This document shows, one piece after another, positions 16,751 to 25,766 of a stretch of DNA of 61,488 bases. The notes beneath the pieces are model-generated. The model saw nothing but the letters and a program-made list of their open reading frames with translations. It was not told where the DNA came from and did not search any database. Position 1 is the stretch's first letter, and every line of letters begins with the position of its first letter. The position numbers were made by a program, and so were the translations under genes. The DNA comes from Marinilabilia sp964403175 (GTDB taxonomy: Bacteria > Bacteroidota > Bacteroidia > Bacteroidales > Marinilabiliaceae): the NCBI GenBank assembly GCA_964403175.1, contig CAYOFH010000005.1, positions 1-61,488 on the forward strand, in the 5' to 3' direction.

Positions 16751-17866
16751 TTATAGTTTATCAAAGTATTTATTCAATAGTTGACGTGCCGCAATAAAAG
16801 AACTAGTTTCAGCATTGAGCACTTTCTTTTCAAAATTTTTCAGTTCACTTTTTATTTCCGGATGTTGGTAGAAACTGTTTTTCAACTGCTCATTAATAGT
16901 TTCAAACATCCAGTATTTTGCCTGCTCTCTTCGATTACTTTTAAAATAACCATTTTTTCGGGTCATTTCCATATATTCCAAAATCATCTTCCACACATCA
17001 TCCACTCCCTCATCAAGCAAAGCAGAACATATCTCCACCCTGGGCGTCCATCCCGACTGAGTAGGAGGAAAAAGATGTAATGCATTTCGATACTCGGTAC
17101 GGGCCATTTTAGCTTTCTGGATATTTTGACCATCAGCCTTATTTATCGCAATAGCATCGGCCATCTCCATAATCCCTCGTTTTATTCCCTGCAATTCATC
17201 ACCTGCTCCGGCAAGCATCAAAAGCAGAAAAAAATCGACCATGGAATGTACAGCTGTTTCTGATTGCCCTACCCCCACAGTTTCAATAAAAATAGTATCA
17301 AAGCCTGCTGCCTCACAAAGAATTATAGTTTCCCTGGTTTTACGGGCAACCCCTCCCAGCGAACCTGCTGACGGAGAAGGACGAATGTAAGCATTTTTTT
17401 CGGCTGACAATTTTTCCATGCGGGTTTTATCTCCCAAAATACTCCCCCGGGATCTCTCACTACTGGGATCTATGGCTAATACAGCCAGTTTTCCGCCTCC
17501 ATTTATAATATGCAATCCCAGGGCCTCTATAAAAGTACTTTTACCGGCTCCGGGAACTCCCGTTATTCCAAGTCTTACAGATTTCCCGGCATAAGGGACA
17601 CATTTCTCAATAATTTGCTGAGCTATTGACTGATGCTCAGACTTGCTGCTCTCTATCATGGTTACAGCACGGCTCAGGATGGTTACATTTCCATTCAGTA
17701 TCCCTTCCACAAACTGATCAACACTCAATGTGGAACGTTTTCGTCCTAAAAACCGTTTAGCTGCATCAGGATTCACTGAAGGCAGGCTATCCACTCCCTT
17801 GTTTACATTAAGTCCCTTATAAACAGGGTCATTTTCTATATGCTTGTGTCCATCCCAAACATCCAT
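16751..17866 (-). CDS. meaB: MeaB/ArgK-type GTPase, methylmalonyl-CoA mutase chaperone
   Basis: G3E-family GTPase that protects and reactivates B12-dependent methylmalonyl-CoA mutase. It has Walker A GVPGAGKST (about 103-111), DPSSERSRGSILGDKTRM, ETVGVGQSE and the NKADG guanine motif. The 371-residue length is somewhat above the minimal family size because of an N-terminal extension of about 80 residues. The mutase genes are not in this window. A biotin carrier and carboxyltransferase at 43.6-45.6 kb would act in the same propionate/methylmalonyl route. The TlpA-like gene follows 10 bases downstream. Confidence 0.92.
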   Translation of the reverse strand: MDVWDGHKHIENDPVYKGLNVNKGVDSLPSVNPDAAKRFLGRKRSTLSVDQFVEGILNGNVTILSRAVTMIESSKSEHQSIAQQIIEKCVPYAGKSVRLGITGVPGAGKSTFIEALGLHIINGGGKLAVLAIDPSSERSRGSILGDKTRMEKLSAEKNAYIRPSPSAGSLGGVARKTRETIILCEAAGFDTIFIETVGVGQSETAVHSMVDFFLLLMLAGAGDELQGIKRGIMEMADAIAINKADGQNIQKAKMARTEYRNALHLFPPTQSGWTPRVEICSALLDEGVDDVWKMILEYMEMTRKNGYFKSNRREQAKYWMFETINEQLKNSFYQHPEIKSELKNFEKKVLNAETSSFIAARQLLNKYFDKL

Positions 17867-18008
17867 TCTCCAAATTTTAAATTCTTTCCAACCACAACAG
17901 AGTTAATTTATGAAACAAAGTTCAACGAAGTCAATATTTCAGGCAAAAATCAACTCTCCCGCTTCTAAAAATCGAACAATTCACTGCAATAATCAAGCTA
18001 TTTCAAAT

Positions 18009-19088
18009 TTATTTAACCACGGTTCCTGTTAAACGAAGCAACATGGTACTTTTCTTAGGATCATTGGAATAAATAGTAACGGATTTATTCTGCCTTCCAC
18101 TCATACCCCTGGAATTAAACTCAGCCACTACATTAGTGCTTTCACCCGGTCCGATAACTTTCTTATCGGGTTCAATAGCTGTACAACCACAAGACGCACG
18201 AATTTTTCTGAGAATAAGATTGGATTTTCCTTTATTGGTAATTACAAAATTATGAGAAACTTTCTCTCCCTGCTTCAACTCACCAAAATCAAACACCCGG
18301 TCGTCAATTTCTATTGATGGAGCCTTGAGCATTTGCTCATCTGTCCATTTGGAATAATCTTCTTCAATAGTAGCGCTTATACTCAATCGATTTTCTCTGT
18401 CACTCTCTCCGTTTATTTTCAGGTAAACCTGATCAACAACGAAACCCCAGTCATTTTTAACGCCTGCATCATACTCCGCAGAAATAACCCCTTTTTCACC
18501 CGGGGCCACAACTTCAGGCTCAACTAAGATATTAAGGTGAGCAGGAACATTATCAAAAGTTATTTCCACCTCATTGCCGGATGAATTAATAAATTCCAGA
18601 TCTTCCGTTTTTACCTCCTCAGGTCCAACCTTGGTAAATGACAGATGAGATGTTTTTAAGCGGATGGGGCCCATTGCGCGGGGATAAATATCTTCAACAG
18701 TTTTTTTCTTCGGAAGAACTTTCCCTGTGATACGCAAAACCGCTGTTGGTTCTGCTGCATTGGTTGTGACAATTATGGATTTATTAAAATTTCCCGGACG
18801 ATTCCGAGGGTCAAATGTGGCCTTGATAAAACCTTCTTTACCCGGTTGAATAGGCTGACGAGTCCAGTCGGGAGTAGTACAGCCGCAGGATGCACGCACA
18901 TTATGTACTATTAGGGGTTGCTCTCCTGTATTTTTAAAAGAAAAAGTGTATTCCACAGTTCCTCCATCCTCTTTTATCTCTCCAAAATTGTGAATTTCCT
19001 TTTCAAAAGAAATGACTGATCTTGACTTCTGCGCCTGAAGCCCCAGTCCGAAAGTCAGAATAATTAAAGACAGCAATAATCTATTCAT
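18009..19088 (-). CDS. Secreted DUF1573 repeat protein
   Basis: A 359-residue exported protein with a signal peptide ending near LGLQAQ. It carries two clear DUF1573 domains, at about residues 25-125 and 255-355, each with the motif HNFGEI/FDFGEL and then RASCGCT. A related Ig-like stretch without the SCGCT motif lies between them. DUF1573 is a common Bacteroidota extracytoplasmic beta-sandwich domain of unknown function, related to ASPM/SPD-2/Hydin-like folds. The gene stands alone in a long AT-rich region. Confidence 0.85.
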   Translation of the reverse strand: MNRLLLSLIILTFGLGLQAQKSRSVISFEKEIHNFGEIKEDGGTVEYTFSFKNTGEQPLIVHNVRASCGCTTPDWTRQPIQPGKEGFIKATFDPRNRPGNFNKSIIVTTNAAEPTAVLRITGKVLPKKKTVEDIYPRAMGPIRLKTSHLSFTKVGPEEVKTEDLEFINSSGNEVEITFDNVPAHLNILVEPEVVAPGEKGVISAEYDAGVKNDWGFVVDQVYLKINGESDRENRLSISATIEEDYSKWTDEQMLKAPSIEIDDRVFDFGELKQGEKVSHNFVITNKGKSNLILRKIRASCGCTAIEPDKKVIGPGESTNVVAEFNSRGMSGRQNKSVTIYSNDPKKSTMLLRLTGTVVK

Positions 19089-19625
19089 CGTTTTATGTTT
19101 TTTATATGATTAAACACCTAACCTGTTTTATTAGTAAATAATTTATTTCGACGTCATCTTCAAAATTCAAACGTCCTCAATAAAACGGATTTGAAAATAA
19201 TTAATACCGGTGCTATTTTATAAAATGTTTGTATAAATAATCAGTTAAATTTTCATATTAGCCTTTTAACCAGTTTTATAAATAACTTGTGTTAACTTGC
19301 AGATTTATAATATTATACGATTTACCTTAAATCTTATATCTAAAAATCTGTCAATCCATTGTGCAATGAACACACAAAATTACCCGTTTCATTTATTGAC
19401 TGGTCTTAAGATAAAAAACCATCCTTTTCAGCAACTGAAAGACCAATGATTTTCCTTTAATATGATTACAAAGCTAATAATATTTTTAAATCTCATCTTT
19501 TTCCAAAACCATGCCAGTATTGAAAAAAACAAACTGATTTTTTAATTCTGCCTAAACCACTACATTTGTAATATTTAAGAATGGATTTACTCCGAAATGT
19601 AAGAATTACTTCAAATTCGAGATAA
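19089..19625. other. Long AT-rich intergenic region
   Basis: More than 500 bases with very high AT content and scattered short words but no recognisable gene, RNA or mobile element. A -7 element (TACATTTG, 19561-19568) lies at its right end and points towards the amidohydrolase. Confidence 0.55.
19561..19568 (+). promoter_or_regulatory. -7 element upstream of the amidohydrolase unit
   Basis: TACATTTG matches TAnnTTTG. Transcription would begin near 19575 and include the 62-codon ORF at 19626 and the amidohydrolase. Confidence 0.5.
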
Positions 19626-19814
19626 ATGGATTTTTTTGATCCGCAGTTATCGTTTGATAGTGAAGCCATAATAAAACGGTATTACAAAGAATTTGTCGGA
19701 ATTGCGCTTTTTCGGAGTGAGCTCAGGATTCAAACCATTTTTTTATTCTGCCTCATCAATAAGGATATCCTGAAAAAACAGCTAATAGATATCCTGAAAA
19801 AACAGCTAATATGA
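19626..19814 (+). CDS. Possible 62-residue leader ORF coupled to the amidohydrolase
   Basis: An open frame of 62 codons whose stop overlaps the amidohydrolase ATG in an ATGA arrangement. The product is mixed hydrophobic and basic, ends in two copies of DILKKQLI, and matches no family I know. The duplicated ending comes from a 24-bp tandem DNA repeat. The overlap and an upstream -7 element are consistent with a translated leader, but the peptide has no other sign of selection. Its ribosome binding site is weak. Treat it as speculative. Confidence 0.25.
   Translation: MDFFDPQLSFDSEAIIKRYYKEFVGIALFRSELRIQTIFLFCLINKDILKKQLIDILKKQLI
19764..19811 (+). repeat. Exact 24-bp tandem duplication
   Basis: Two identical 24-base units, 19764-19787 and 19788-19811, each starting GATATCCTG and ending CAGCTAATA. 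The last base of the second copy is the A of the amidohydrolase start codon. The unit is a multiple of three, so any frame through it is preserved. Confidence 0.95.
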
Positions 19815-20998
19815 ATAATTTAAAGCAATTAATAAAGACACTTGCCAGTAAAAAACTGGAAAAAATAAAAGCCCATCGCCGACATATTCATAAAAATCCT
19901 GAACTATCGTTTGAAGAACATAAAACATCCGCTTATGTTGCCAATGAACTGACGATTCTAGGCATCCCTTTTAAGGCAGGTATCGCCGGAACAGGCATTG
20001 TGGCAACCATAGAGGGAAACGGAGCAGGTAAAACAGTGGCTTTACGGGCCGATATGGATGCTCTCCCTATTCAGGAAGAGACCTCACTTCCTTTTGCATC
20101 TGTAAATGAAGGTGTAATGCATGCGTGCGGTCATGATGTTCACACATCGGCATTACTGGGAGCTGCTGAAATTCTCGTAGAATTAAAAGAGCAATGGAAA
20201 GGCACTGTTTTACTGATTTTTCAGCCTGGGGAAGAAAAATTTCCGGGCGGTGCACTTCTGATGCTTAAAGAAGGGGCACTCAACAATCCCAAACCGGATC
20301 TGGTAATCGGTCAGCATATTTTACCCGATATGCCTGCAGGCCACGTAGGATTCAAACCCGGGATGTATATGGCTTCCGGTGATGAAGTTTACCTCACAAT
20401 AAAAGGGAAAGGCGGACATGCAGCCCTTCCTCATACTCTTAACGACACTGTTTTAATTGCCTCTAACATTATTGTGGCCCTTCAGCAAATTGTGTCACGA
20501 ATGGTTCCTGCAAACATTCCCACCGTACTCTCGTTTGGAAGAATTGAAGGACTCGGAGCTACCAATATTATTCCAGAAAAAGTGGAAATTGCCGGCACAC
20601 TCCGTACCATGAACGAAGAGTGGCGGACTAAAATAAAAGATAAAATCCGGGAAATAGCCGAAGGAACGGCCAAATCCATGGGAGCTGAATGTGTCGTTGA
20701 CATAAAAGACGGTTATCCCGTTGTATACAACAACGAACAAGCAACTAAAGAAGCATTCGTTTTTGCACGTGAATTTCTTAAACCCTCCGATGTAAAAGAG
20801 ATGGAAATTCGAATGACTGCAGAGGACTTTGGCTACTATACACACAAATATCCGTCTGTTTTTTATCGCTTTGGAGTTCAGCAAAAGAATGGACCAACAG
20901 GCGCACTCCACACTCCTCAGCTCAACATCAATGAAGAAGCACTTGAAACAGCAACCGGGTTGTTAACATGGTTGACTGTGAAGTTCCTGAATCAGTAA
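19811..20998 (+). CDS. M20-family amidohydrolase (N-acyl amino acid / hippurate hydrolase type)
   Basis: Metallopeptidase-fold amidohydrolase of 395 residues, predicted cytoplasmic, that removes acyl groups from N-acylated amino acids or similar compounds. It has RRHIHKNPELSFEEH near the N-terminus and the metal motif MHACGHDVHTS (Cys106, His108), as in the M20D branch. Later blocks GQHILPDMPAG and MTAEDFGYY complete the metal and substrate sites. A lid domain is inserted in the middle, as in the family. The actual substrate cannot be told from sequence. The start codon touches a tandem repeat and overlaps a short ORF. Confidence 0.9.
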   Translation: MNNLKQLIKTLASKKLEKIKAHRRHIHKNPELSFEEHKTSAYVANELTILGIPFKAGIAGTGIVATIEGNGAGKTVALRADMDALPIQEETSLPFASVNEGVMHACGHDVHTSALLGAAEILVELKEQWKGTVLLIFQPGEEKFPGGALLMLKEGALNNPKPDLVIGQHILPDMPAGHVGFKPGMYMASGDEVYLTIKGKGGHAALPHTLNDTVLIASNIIVALQQIVSRMVPANIPTVLSFGRIEGLGATNIIPEKVEIAGTLRTMNEEWRTKIKDKIREIAEGTAKSMGAECVVDIKDGYPVVYNNEQATKEAFVFAREFLKPSDVKEMEIRMTAEDFGYYTHKYPSVFYRFGVQQKNGPTGALHTPQLNINEEALETATGLLTWLTVKFLNQ

Positions 20999-21034
20999 TT
21001 AATCTTTTTTAACCACATTGCATACTCTTTTTTT

Positions 21035-21042
21035 TAACTTTG
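21035..21042 (+). promoter_or_regulatory. -7 element upstream of the Crp/Fnr regulator
   Basis: TAACTTTG fits TAnnTTTG and lies 39 bases before the ATG at 21082. A T-rich tract precedes it. Confidence 0.55.
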
Positions 21043-21081
21043 TATGTTGTAAAACATAGTTATAGAACAGACACTTAAGAA

Positions 21082-21786
21082 ATGGGGATTAAAAAAGGGA
21101 CATTGCAGGAACCAACCATAAAAGATATTCCACAACTATTCCATGAACTTACACCAAAGGAAAAGGAGTATCTTCTGGCCAATCATACTACCATACGATA
21201 CCGGAAGAATCAGATAATTTATCAGGAGGGAGAAAAACCCACCGGTTTACTTTGTATAGGCTCTGGAAAGGTGAAGATTTACAAGGAAGGGATGACCGGT
21301 CGTGAACAGATTGTCCGGATGGCCAGCGGACCGGGATTTATCGGGTATCGCGCCTTGTTTGCCGATGAGCAGCACATTGCCTCGGCAGTGGTTTTTGAGC
21401 CCTGTGTAATATTTCATGTAGCCAAAGATGTAGTCATGGAGCTGATGAAATCCAACAACGCTCTGTGTATGAACATCATCAAATCATTTGCCACTGAGCT
21501 TGGCTTTGCCAGATTCAGGACGGTTTCGCTTACACAAAAACATATCAGGGGCCGCCTGGCTGAAAGCATACTGGTACTCAGAGACATTTACGGCTACGAA
21601 GAAGATGGCTTTACGCTCAGCATTTATCTTTCCCGTGAAGATCTGGCCAATTTTTCCAATATGACCACCTCAAATGCAATTCGAACATTAACCTCTTTTG
21701 TCAAAGAAAAAGTTCTGACTGTAGACGGCCGCATCCTCAGGGTGCTGGATGAACAAAAACTGGAGAGAATTTCCAGACTCGGGTGA
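21082..21786 (+). CDS. Crp/Fnr-family transcriptional regulator
   Basis: A 234-residue regulator with an N-terminal cyclic-nucleotide-binding fold (YRKNQIIYQEGEKPTGLLCIGSGKVKIYK, with later FIGYRALFADE) and a C-terminal winged helix-turn-helix (about residues 160-225; LSREDLANFSNMTTSNAIRTLTSF). The arrangement is that of Crp/Fnr proteins. There is no N-terminal Fe-S cysteine cluster as in Fnr, and the residues for cAMP binding are not conserved well enough to name a ligand. It has its own likely promoter and no operon partner; the target genes are unknown. Confidence 0.88.
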   Translation: MGIKKGTLQEPTIKDIPQLFHELTPKEKEYLLANHTTIRYRKNQIIYQEGEKPTGLLCIGSGKVKIYKEGMTGREQIVRMASGPGFIGYRALFADEQHIASAVVFEPCVIFHVAKDVVMELMKSNNALCMNIIKSFATELGFARFRTVSLTQKHIRGRLAESILVLRDIYGYEEDGFTLSIYLSREDLANFSNMTTSNAIRTLTSFVKEKVLTVDGRILRVLDEQKLERISRLG

Positions 21787-21854
21787 ATGCAATTAACAAT
21801 GATCAATTAGCAGAGATTAATGTTTGCATACTTTAACCCAAAAAGAGTGGAAAA

Positions 21855-24323
21855 TTACTCTTTATAATAGACCCGTGTAACTCTTCGGGAGATACTTGTC
21901 AGAATTTCATAAGGGATGGTATCCAGTTGCTTTGCCAGGTTGGTAAGCGGATATTCATCTCCAAATACAATTACCTCATCTCCCTCTTCGGCAGGAATAT
22001 CCGTCAGATCCACCATACACATATCCATACAGACGCTTCCCACAATGGGGGCCAGTCGCCCGTTAATCATCATTTTGCCGCGACGATTACTCAAATGCCG
22101 GTTCAATCCGTCGGCATACCCAATGGGAACAACACCTATCAACCCGTTGCGCTTAAGTTCTCCTGCCCGCCCATAACCAACTGTTTCATTTGCTGACACA
22201 GGTTTAATCTGTGAAATATATGACTTGAGAGTTACCACATTTCTGAGATCTTCAATTTTTCCTGTTCCAATTCCATAGAGGCCGATTCCTAAACGGGCCA
22301 TATCAAAGCGGGCTTCGGGAAACCTCTCTATTCCGGCGCTGTTGAGTATATGCATCCAAAAACCGACTCCAAGCCCGCTCTTAAGACGCTTGCAAATTTC
22401 CTCAAATCTTCTTATCTGCTGAAGGGTAAACGCATCATGGATCTCCTCATCACTACCGGCCAGATGAGAAAAAACAGATTTAATCTTTAACGAGGGCATC
22501 TGTTTCAATCGGATAATCAATTCATCAACAGCACTCTCCGGAAAGCCCATACGATTCATGCCGGTATCCAGCTTTATGTGAACAGGAACAGCCTGTGAGG
22601 CTTCCGCCTGAACAGCAGAATTAAAATCTTCCAAAACATTGAAACTGTAGATCTCAGGTTCCAGGTTATGTTCCAGCATCTGGAGAAAACTCTTTTCTTC
22701 GGGATTCATTACAATAATCGGTGTAGCAATACCGGCACGTCTCAACTCAATTCCCTCATCGGCAAAAGCCACTCCCAGATAATCCACGTTTTGATATTGC
22801 AGCGCGGCAGCAATTTCATAGGAACCACTTCCGTATGAAAAAGCTTTTACCATTGCCAAAAGTCTTGTATCGGGACCAAGAAGCCTCCGATAGCGATTAA
22901 GGTTGTGAACCAGAGCATCCAGATTTATTTCCATAACAGTGGCATGTCGTTGCAATTCCAGCCGCTGCACTATCCGCTCAAAACTATATTTTCTGGAACC
23001 TTTTACCAGAATTGCTTCCCCCCTGAAATGAAAAGAGGAAAGTGCCTCCAGCATCTCTTCTGTAGTCTCGTAAAAAGATGAAACGGGTACTTCAAACCTT
23101 GAAGCATAACGTACCATTGCTGGCCCTACGCCCACAAACCGGTCAATTTGCTTCTCCTTTATCAGCGTACCAACAAGAGGATACAACTCATTATCGGGGA
23201 TTCCTGTCTGAAGCAAATCCGAAAGTATTACTGTACGCTTAACCTCCTTTTTGCGACTTTGCTGAACCAGAAAATCGAGAGCAACCTCAAGTGAAGTAAA
23301 ATCAGCATTATATGTATCGTTGATTATAAGATTATTGTTAATTCCTTCTTTTTGCTCCATTCGCATGGCCACAGGAACCAGGCCCGGAAGTCTCTCGATT
23401 ATTACTCCTGGCTTATATCCCCAATGCAGCATAAACAAGATTAAAGGCAAAGCATTTTCAACACTTACCTGATCTGAAAAAGGAATAACAACCTCAAATG
23501 TATCTGTCCCCCACTTCAGCATAAGGTGTTTTTTTTCATTTACCTCATCCTCACTTAAAAGCTGCAAAAAAGCTTTTTCAGAGCGCCCCCAGGTCAAAAG
23601 TTCTTTGTCGGAAAACATGGACATCATCATCTCATCTACCAGAACCTGGTCACAATCATAGAATATGGTGGATACATTTTCGAATAACAATAGTTTTTCC
23701 TTTAGTTTATCTTCCAGCGAGGAGAAATTTTCCTGATGAGCCTGCCCCAGAGTGGTAAAAAGGCCTATGGTCGGCTGAATAATTTCCTGCAAATACCTCA
23801 TCTCCCCCGGAAGCGATATTCCTGCCTCAAAAATACCCAGCTCAGACATGTCATTAAGATGCCACACCGAAAAAGGAACGCCTATCTGGCTGTTATAGCT
23901 CCGAGGTGACCTTGCAATAAAAACATCGCTTCCCATCATTTGGGTAATCCACTCTTTAACGATAGTTTTACCATTACTCCCGGTGATACCTAAAACAGGA
24001 ATCTGAAAACGGGATCGATGAAAGGCTCCGATTTTCTGAAGTGCCCTGACCGGATCTTCTACCTCAATCCAATTGGCCCGGGAGGCAACATCCTTTGGAA
24101 TCTTTCCCTTTTTCACTACAAAATTCCGTATGCCCTTTTCTGCCAGTTGCTTCAAAAATTGATGCCCGTCATGTCTGTTGCCTTTCAACGCAAAAAAAAG
24201 ACTTTCTGATGCATCATAAACAGACCGGCTGTCGATAAGCATCCGGGTCACCACCGAATCATTATTCTTTGTCAAACATCCATGGCAGGCTTCAGCAAGT
24301 TGTTCCGGAGTATAAGTAATCAT
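21855..24323 (-). CDS. murF-alr: Bifunctional MurF ligase / alanine racemase
   Basis: One 822-residue protein that combines two steps of peptidoglycan precursor synthesis. Residues 1 to about 455 form a MurF-type Mur ligase (ATP motif GITGSNGKT near 112-120, then NDTYNADFTSLEVAL), which adds D-Ala-D-Ala to UDP-MurNAc-tripeptide. Residues from about 462 form a PLP-dependent alanine racemase with MVKAFSYGSGS (PLP Lys493), the second-half tyrosine region VGYGR and GYADGLNR. This fusion is known in Bacteroidota. ddl, the enzyme joining the two D-alanines, is at 53.8 kb. The start overlaps the tdk stop by four bases, so the pair is coupled. Confidence 0.95.
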   Translation of the reverse strand: MITYTPEQLAEACHGCLTKNNDSVVTRMLIDSRSVYDASESLFFALKGNRHDGHQFLKQLAEKGIRNFVVKKGKIPKDVASRANWIEVEDPVRALQKIGAFHRSRFQIPVLGITGSNGKTIVKEWITQMMGSDVFIARSPRSYNSQIGVPFSVWHLNDMSELGIFEAGISLPGEMRYLQEIIQPTIGLFTTLGQAHQENFSSLEDKLKEKLLLFENVSTIFYDCDQVLVDEMMMSMFSDKELLTWGRSEKAFLQLLSEDEVNEKKHLMLKWGTDTFEVVIPFSDQVSVENALPLILFMLHWGYKPGVIIERLPGLVPVAMRMEQKEGINNNLIINDTYNADFTSLEVALDFLVQQSRKKEVKRTVILSDLLQTGIPDNELYPLVGTLIKEKQIDRFVGVGPAMVRYASRFEVPVSSFYETTEEMLEALSSFHFRGEAILVKGSRKYSFERIVQRLELQRHATVMEINLDALVHNLNRYRRLLGPDTRLLAMVKAFSYGSGSYEIAAALQYQNVDYLGVAFADEGIELRRAGIATPIIVMNPEEKSFLQMLEHNLEPEIYSFNVLEDFNSAVQAEASQAVPVHIKLDTGMNRMGFPESAVDELIIRLKQMPSLKIKSVFSHLAGSDEEIHDAFTLQQIRRFEEICKRLKSGLGVGFWMHILNSAGIERFPEARFDMARLGIGLYGIGTGKIEDLRNVVTLKSYISQIKPVSANETVGYGRAGELKRNGLIGVVPIGYADGLNRHLSNRRGKMMINGRLAPIVGSVCMDMCMVDLTDIPAEEGDEVIVFGDEYPLTNLAKQLDTIPYEILTSISRRVTRVYYKE

Positions 24324-24898
24324 TTTTTAATATATTTATGATAACATGCCCGACAAACTGCTTCATAAGCATCAGAAGCACCAAGCTCCACAAGTTTGTC
24401 GCTATGCGATTTTCGCAAAGAAAACTGAGCAAGGTCGCCACAACGCATACAGATGGCATGCACCTTTGTCACATACTCGGCAGAGGCCATTAATGCAGGT
24501 ACGGGCCCAAACGGATGACCTTTAAAATCCATATCCAGTCCGGCCACAATAACACGTACACCCTGACCGGCCAGCTGATTGCATACATTTATCAGATTGT
24601 TGTCGAAAAACTGGGCTTCATCAATACCGACAACATCTACGTTTCCGCAAAGCAACAGAATATTACCGGAACTCTCAACAGGCGTGGAAAGAATACTGTT
24701 GGAGTCATGAGAAACCACATCTTCGTCACTATACCGGTTATCCACCAGCGGCTTAAAAATTTCCACCCGCTGACGGGCTATCCCGGCCCGGCGCAAACGA
24801 CGCAATAACTCCTCTGTTTTTCCGGAAAACATAGAACCGGCAATAACTTCTATCCATCCGCGTTTTTCGGACTTATCAACCTTATTTTCAAGAAACAT
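24320..24898 (-). CDS. tdk: Thymidine kinase (type II)
   Basis: Salvage enzyme that phosphorylates thymidine with ATP. The 192-residue protein has the P-loop GSMFSGKTEELLRRL, the Walker B-like DEAQFFD, and a four-Cys zinc site (CMRC and CRACYH towards the C-terminus), all typical of the TK1-like family. Its stop overlaps the murF-alr start (ATGA), linking nucleotide salvage to cell-wall synthesis in one transcript. It is driven from the palindromic promoter at 24932-24947, which also serves the divergent gene. Confidence 0.95.
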   Translation of the reverse strand: MFLENKVDKSEKRGWIEVIAGSMFSGKTEELLRRLRRAGIARQRVEIFKPLVDNRYSDEDVVSHDSNSILSTPVESSGNILLLCGNVDVVGIDEAQFFDNNLINVCNQLAGQGVRVIVAGLDMDFKGHPFGPVPALMASAEYVTKVHAICMRCGDLAQFSLRKSHSDKLVELGASDAYEAVCRACYHKYIKK

Positions 24899-24931
24899 TA
24901 AAAGAATAATTTATTTTCGCACTGCATTCAC

Positions 24932-24947
24932 TACATTTGCAAATGTA
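24932..24947. promoter_or_regulatory. 16-bp palindrome made of two opposed -7 elements
   Basis: TACATTTGCAAATGTA is a perfect palindrome. Each half reads TACATTTG, a full match to TAnnTTTG, one per strand. It lies 33 bases from the tdk ATG and 24 from the ATG of the divergent gene at 24972. It could be a shared core promoter, and also a binding site for a dimeric regulator. Confidence 0.65.
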
Positions 24948-24971
24948 ACGAAAAATGGGCCTCAAGCTATT

Positions 24972-25763
24972 ATGGAAAAAGATGCTCTTCTGGAAATTAT
25001 CATCCACGACCTGAAAGAAGTGGAAATGCTTGCACAAAATGTTAAAGGCAGCACACCGCTTTCAAAAGCTTTTTTTAAACTGACGCGCAACAGAATAAAC
25101 AGTATTTTGGAAGAAATTGAAATGCTGGAGGAACTTTCACTGCCGACCCCCCCGGTGTCGGACCCGGAAGCCATTACCAAAGTTCCAAAAACTTCTGCTG
25201 TTCAAAATGCTGCGCCAAAACATGAATCCAAACCAGATGATTTAACTCCGCCAGGCACTCTGATACATCAGGAAGCCCCTGTTAAAAATCAACCGGTAGG
25301 TGAGCCATTACCTGAAAAAGAAATTGCAGACACAGCAGAAGAAAAAGAAGAAAAGGAAAATCCCCATATAACGGAAGAAAAAGAAGTACAGGCTACACTA
25401 AAACAGGCATCTGAAAAAAAAGAGGAAAAAGAGCCGGCTGTTTTGGGCGAAAAATTCAATAAGGAAAAATCTTCTTTCAATGAGCAAATCGGCAAAAACA
25501 AAAAACCGGCCAATTCAAAACGCTCCTATAGCGCCCCGCCTGTTACAGATCTAAAAAAGGCCATGGGCATCAACGACCGTTTCTTTTTTCAAAGAGAATT
25601 ATTTGGAGGAAATGCAGAGTTAATGCACCAGACTCTGGAACAACTAAACCAAATGCAGGGGATTACTGAAGCCCAGAATTTTCTTCTGGCTAACTTCAAC
25701 TGGGATCCTGAAAATGAAGCTCTGCTGAGTTTCATGGAGCTTGTGGAACGACGATATTTATAA
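24972..25763 (+). CDS. Conserved Bacteroidota protein of unknown function
   Basis: A 263-residue cytoplasmic-looking protein. The N-terminal 60 residues form a predicted helical region (LLEIIIHDLKEVEMLAQNV). A long low-complexity middle rich in Glu, Lys and Pro follows (about 65-185). The C-terminal 80 residues are compact: DLKKAMGINDRFFFQRELFGG and a final FLLANFNWDPENEALLSFM. I recall similar C-termini in other Bacteroidota proteins, but no function is known to me. Three bases separate it from rsmI, so they are likely co-transcribed, and it shares a promoter region with tdk. Confidence 0.7.
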   Translation: MEKDALLEIIIHDLKEVEMLAQNVKGSTPLSKAFFKLTRNRINSILEEIEMLEELSLPTPPVSDPEAITKVPKTSAVQNAAPKHESKPDDLTPPGTLIHQEAPVKNQPVGEPLPEKEIADTAEEKEEKENPHITEEKEVQATLKQASEKKEEKEPAVLGEKFNKEKSSFNEQIGKNKKPANSKRSYSAPPVTDLKKAMGINDRFFFQRELFGGNAELMHQTLEQLNQMQGITEAQNFLLANFNWDPENEALLSFMELVERRYL

Positions 25764-25766
25764 TCT

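Noticed and set aside
21855..24323. MurF-Alr fusion as a new discovery
   Set aside because: The sequence clearly shows it, but this fusion is already known in Bacteroidota.
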